Both the position numbers and the translations under genes were made by a program. This document shows positions 63,510 through 64,000 of a DNA stretch of 64,000 nucleotides, piece after piece. The DNA lies in the NCBI RefSeq assembly GCF_945859705.1, contig NC_079137.1, positions 61,536,552 through 61,600,551 on the forward strand. Direction: 5' to 3'. The DNA is from Episyrphus balteatus. Taxonomy: Eukaryota > Arthropoda > Insecta > Diptera > Syrphidae. Position 1 is the first letter of the stretch; every line of letters starts with the position of its first letter. The notes beneath the pieces are model-generated. The model was not told the origin of the DNA. It ran no database searches and was given only the letters and a program-made list of their open reading frames with translations.

Positions 63510-63739
63510 TATAAAATGCGCGCCGCAAGTAATTAAAGATAAAAAGCGGTTAAGTTATAAAACTTTCAGCTACCACGGCTGTGACCAGAAAAATTCTAAA
63601 AAAAAAATAATAAAAATTTTCCATCTTCTTCGTTCCGATCCGTCTCAGTGCGTCGTGTCGGTCGTTGGAAGTCCAACACGAAGAAGAGTTATCGTAGACG
63701 AATAACGAATCTGTCTTTATCCATCTGGCGTGTCATGGA
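63510..63739 (+). promoter_or_regulatory. Possible promoter and 5' UTR exon of a gene running off the right edge
   Basis: TATAAAA at 63510-63516 and 63556-63562, an insect-type initiator TCAGTG at 63644-63649, CpG-rich sequence after it, and a consensus donor GTAAGC at 63740 just after an ATG at 63735. The initiator is too far from either TATA motif to pair with it, so the true start is unclear. The coding exons would lie beyond 64000. Confidence 0.35.
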
Positions 63740-63754
63740 GTAAGCATAAGAAGC

Positions 63755-64000
63755 AGGGGCGGATTTGAGTACCAAATGCCCTGAAATATAGGAGAACGTG
63801 AAATATTTAAAAGAAAATATGAAAAATTTTAAAAAGGATTTTATTAAATTTGTACCTTTTGTTTAAAATTTAATTTGGGGCCCAGCGCCCTTTATACTCA
63901 AAACAGGGCCCATTTTACATTGAATTTTTTTTTCCTCAAACTCCTGAAGAATTATAATGGGTTCTCAATGTTATCTTAGTTTTTTTTTCTTACTATTAAG
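63755..64000 (+). mobile_element. Possible hAT element end, continuing past the window
   Basis: CAGGGGCGGATTTGAG at 63755-63770 resembles the hAT end at 60795 (CAGGGGCGGAT shared). A second terminus is not seen in the window, so the element is either truncated or runs beyond it. Confidence 0.35.

Overview
The window is AT-rich eukaryotic DNA, most likely from an insect and probably a brachyceran fly. The reasons are short introns (64-130 nt) with GT/AG borders beside one very long intron, an insect-type tRNA-Arg(ACG), and a high density of small DNA transposons, foldback elements and a Helitron-like repeat. No bacterial, plasmid or viral gene arrangement is present. Species cannot be fixed from the sequence alone.

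Genes. Only three protein-coding units are well supported. (1) Minus strand, 315-2206: the last two exons of a gene resembling the axonemal central-pair protein SPAG17/PF6. (2) Minus strand, 5450-6164: a three-exon, 165-residue lysine/glutamate-rich reading frame, reconstructed by splicing. It may be the 5' part of unit 1 or a separate small gene. (3) Plus strand, 31867-38673: a complete six-exon, 334-residue membrane-anchored short-chain dehydrogenase/reductase of the SDR16C / 17-beta-HSD11-like type, with an intact TGxxxGIG, NNAG, Ser and YxxxK set. Its second intron is 5.6 kb and packed with transposons. A tRNA-Arg(ACG) lies at 4288-4360, between units 1 and 2. A possible promoter and 5' UTR exon of a gene leaving the right edge is at 63510-63739.

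Repeats make up most of the rest, and several copies can be used to date each other. At 8.6-12.1 kb an R3 element contains an R4 element and a Helitron-like R1 element. R1 carries a hAT-like MITE inside its 14-bp minisatellite. At 25.6-27.2 kb a second R3 copy lacks both insertions but contains a foldback element flanked by an 8-bp target duplication. In intron 2 of the dehydrogenase gene the nest is four deep: R4 contains R1, which contains the hAT-like MITE, which contains a 233-bp piggyBac-type MITE with textbook TTAA/CCCTAGAAAGATA ends. The same intron holds a 1.1-kb element with about 200-bp inverted arms and a TTA duplication.

Other regions. 12.1-12.9 kb: foldback element. 16.0-20.6 kb: R2-family copies. 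22.7-24.9 kb: a repeat with four 147-148-bp tandem units, then a 350-bp hairpin. 40-45 kb: W repeats, a second TTAA element and a hairpin. 47.4-50.8 kb: an R2 copy and a 980-bp TA-flanked element. 52.4-53.0 kb: V-family repeat. 56.7-60.1 kb: 175-bp tandem units and an R2 copy. 60.8-62.8 kb: a 1,983-bp hAT element with an intact 8-bp duplication. Stretches between these look like unique intergenic or intronic DNA with no gene I can recognise.

Exon coordinates were worked out by hand from splice signals and frame continuity. Repeat ends marked 'about' are comparisons between copies within the window, not database matches.
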